From contig JAFSOW010000191.1 of assembly GCA_017443165.1 (NCBI GenBank), forward strand, positions 1 to 6,087: a stretch of DNA of 6,087 bases, written 5' to 3'. The notes beneath the pieces are model-generated. The model ran no database searches, was not told where the DNA came from, and saw only the letters and a program-made list of their open reading frames with translations. Shown here piece by piece: positions 5,976 through 6,087 of this stretch; positions within the stretch are counted from its first letter, which is position 1, and each line of letters opens with the position of its first letter. The DNA is from Acidaminococcaceae bacterium. Its GTDB lineage: Bacteria; Bacillota; Negativicutes; Acidaminococcales; Acidaminococcaceae. Made by a program: the position numbers and the translations under genes.

Positions 5976-6004
5976 TTGCCCCCATAAAAAAATAAGGGTA
6001 AAAT
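5976..6004 (+). promoter_or_regulatory. Promoter for the gene downstream of pheT
   Basis: TTGCCC (5976-5981), a 17-base spacer and TAAAAT (5999-6004, five of six matches to TATAAT). The -35 hexamer and spacing are identical to those of the pheST promoter at 1974-2002. Transcription would start near 6011 and give a leader of about 53 nt before the ATG at 6064. Read-through from pheST may add to it, since I see no strong terminator between. Confidence 0.65.
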
Positions 6005-6063
6005 ATATGGTGGTATGCTTTTTTGAAATCCGGCCTCAGGGCCTTAAGAAGGGAACATTTTAT

Positions 6064-6087
6064 ATGGAAAACAAAGAACGTTTAGTA
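6064..6087 (+). CDS. Start of an unidentified gene (first eight codons)
   Basis: The ATG at 6064 opens MENKERLV and runs off the right edge. A purine-rich AAGAAGGGA (6046-6054 region) nine to ten bases upstream is a plausible Shine-Dalgarno, and a promoter lies at 5976-6004. Eight residues are too few to assign a function. A short GGCC-TCAG-GGCC hairpin (6032-6043) sits in its leader. Confidence 0.55.

Noticed and set aside
5976..6003. TTGCCC with GGGTAA as a terminator hairpin after pheT
   Set aside because: The stem is six pairs including a G-U pair, the loop is long and A-rich, and no T-run follows. A promoter explains the same bases better.
6064..6087. Naming the gene after pheT (for example zapA)
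   Set aside because: Only eight residues are visible; gene order in other bacteria is not enough to name it.

Overview
The window looks like chromosomal DNA from a low-to-mid GC Firmicute. A Negativicutes gut bacterium (Acidaminococcus/Phascolarctobacterium type) is my tentative guess. The guess rests on the Firmicute-style phenylalanine T-box leader, strong GGAGG ribosome binding sites, the linked pheS-pheT order and the general look of both proteins. The genus cannot be proven from this sequence alone.

Layout. At the left edge (1-63, minus strand) is the 5' end of a gene whose first 21 residues resemble an IS630-family transposase. It has its own promoter, and a small hairpin overlaps its Shine-Dalgarno. 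Next is an AT-rich gene (220-1572, plus) for a 450-residue lipoprotein: lipobox, long charged helical region, SH3-like domain, and a C-terminal discoidin-like 'NADase-type glycan-binding' domain. Its base composition is clearly unlike the GC-rich pheST genes, so it looks like acquired cargo beside the insertion sequence. From 1573 to about 1973 there is no convincing gene, but the stretch is packed with inverted repeats and two separate 12-bp-period tandem repeats.

The right two thirds is a housekeeping operon. A consensus-like extended -10 promoter (1974-2002) drives a tRNA-Phe-sensing T-box leader (about 2009-2321) with UUC specifier, T-box sequence and intrinsic terminator. After a 156-nt spacer come pheS (2478-3509) and pheT (3524-5956), the alpha and beta subunits of phenylalanyl-tRNA synthetase. 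When tRNA-Phe is uncharged it should bind the leader, stabilise the antiterminator and allow transcription of pheST; charged tRNA leaves the terminator formed. After pheT there is a new promoter (5976-6004) and the first eight codons of an unidentified gene.

I see no clear undescribed system. The most interesting points are the hairpin over the transposase Shine-Dalgarno, arranged so that only read-through transcripts should form it, the AT-rich lipoprotein next to the IS, and the repeat-dense spacer ahead of the T-box promoter.
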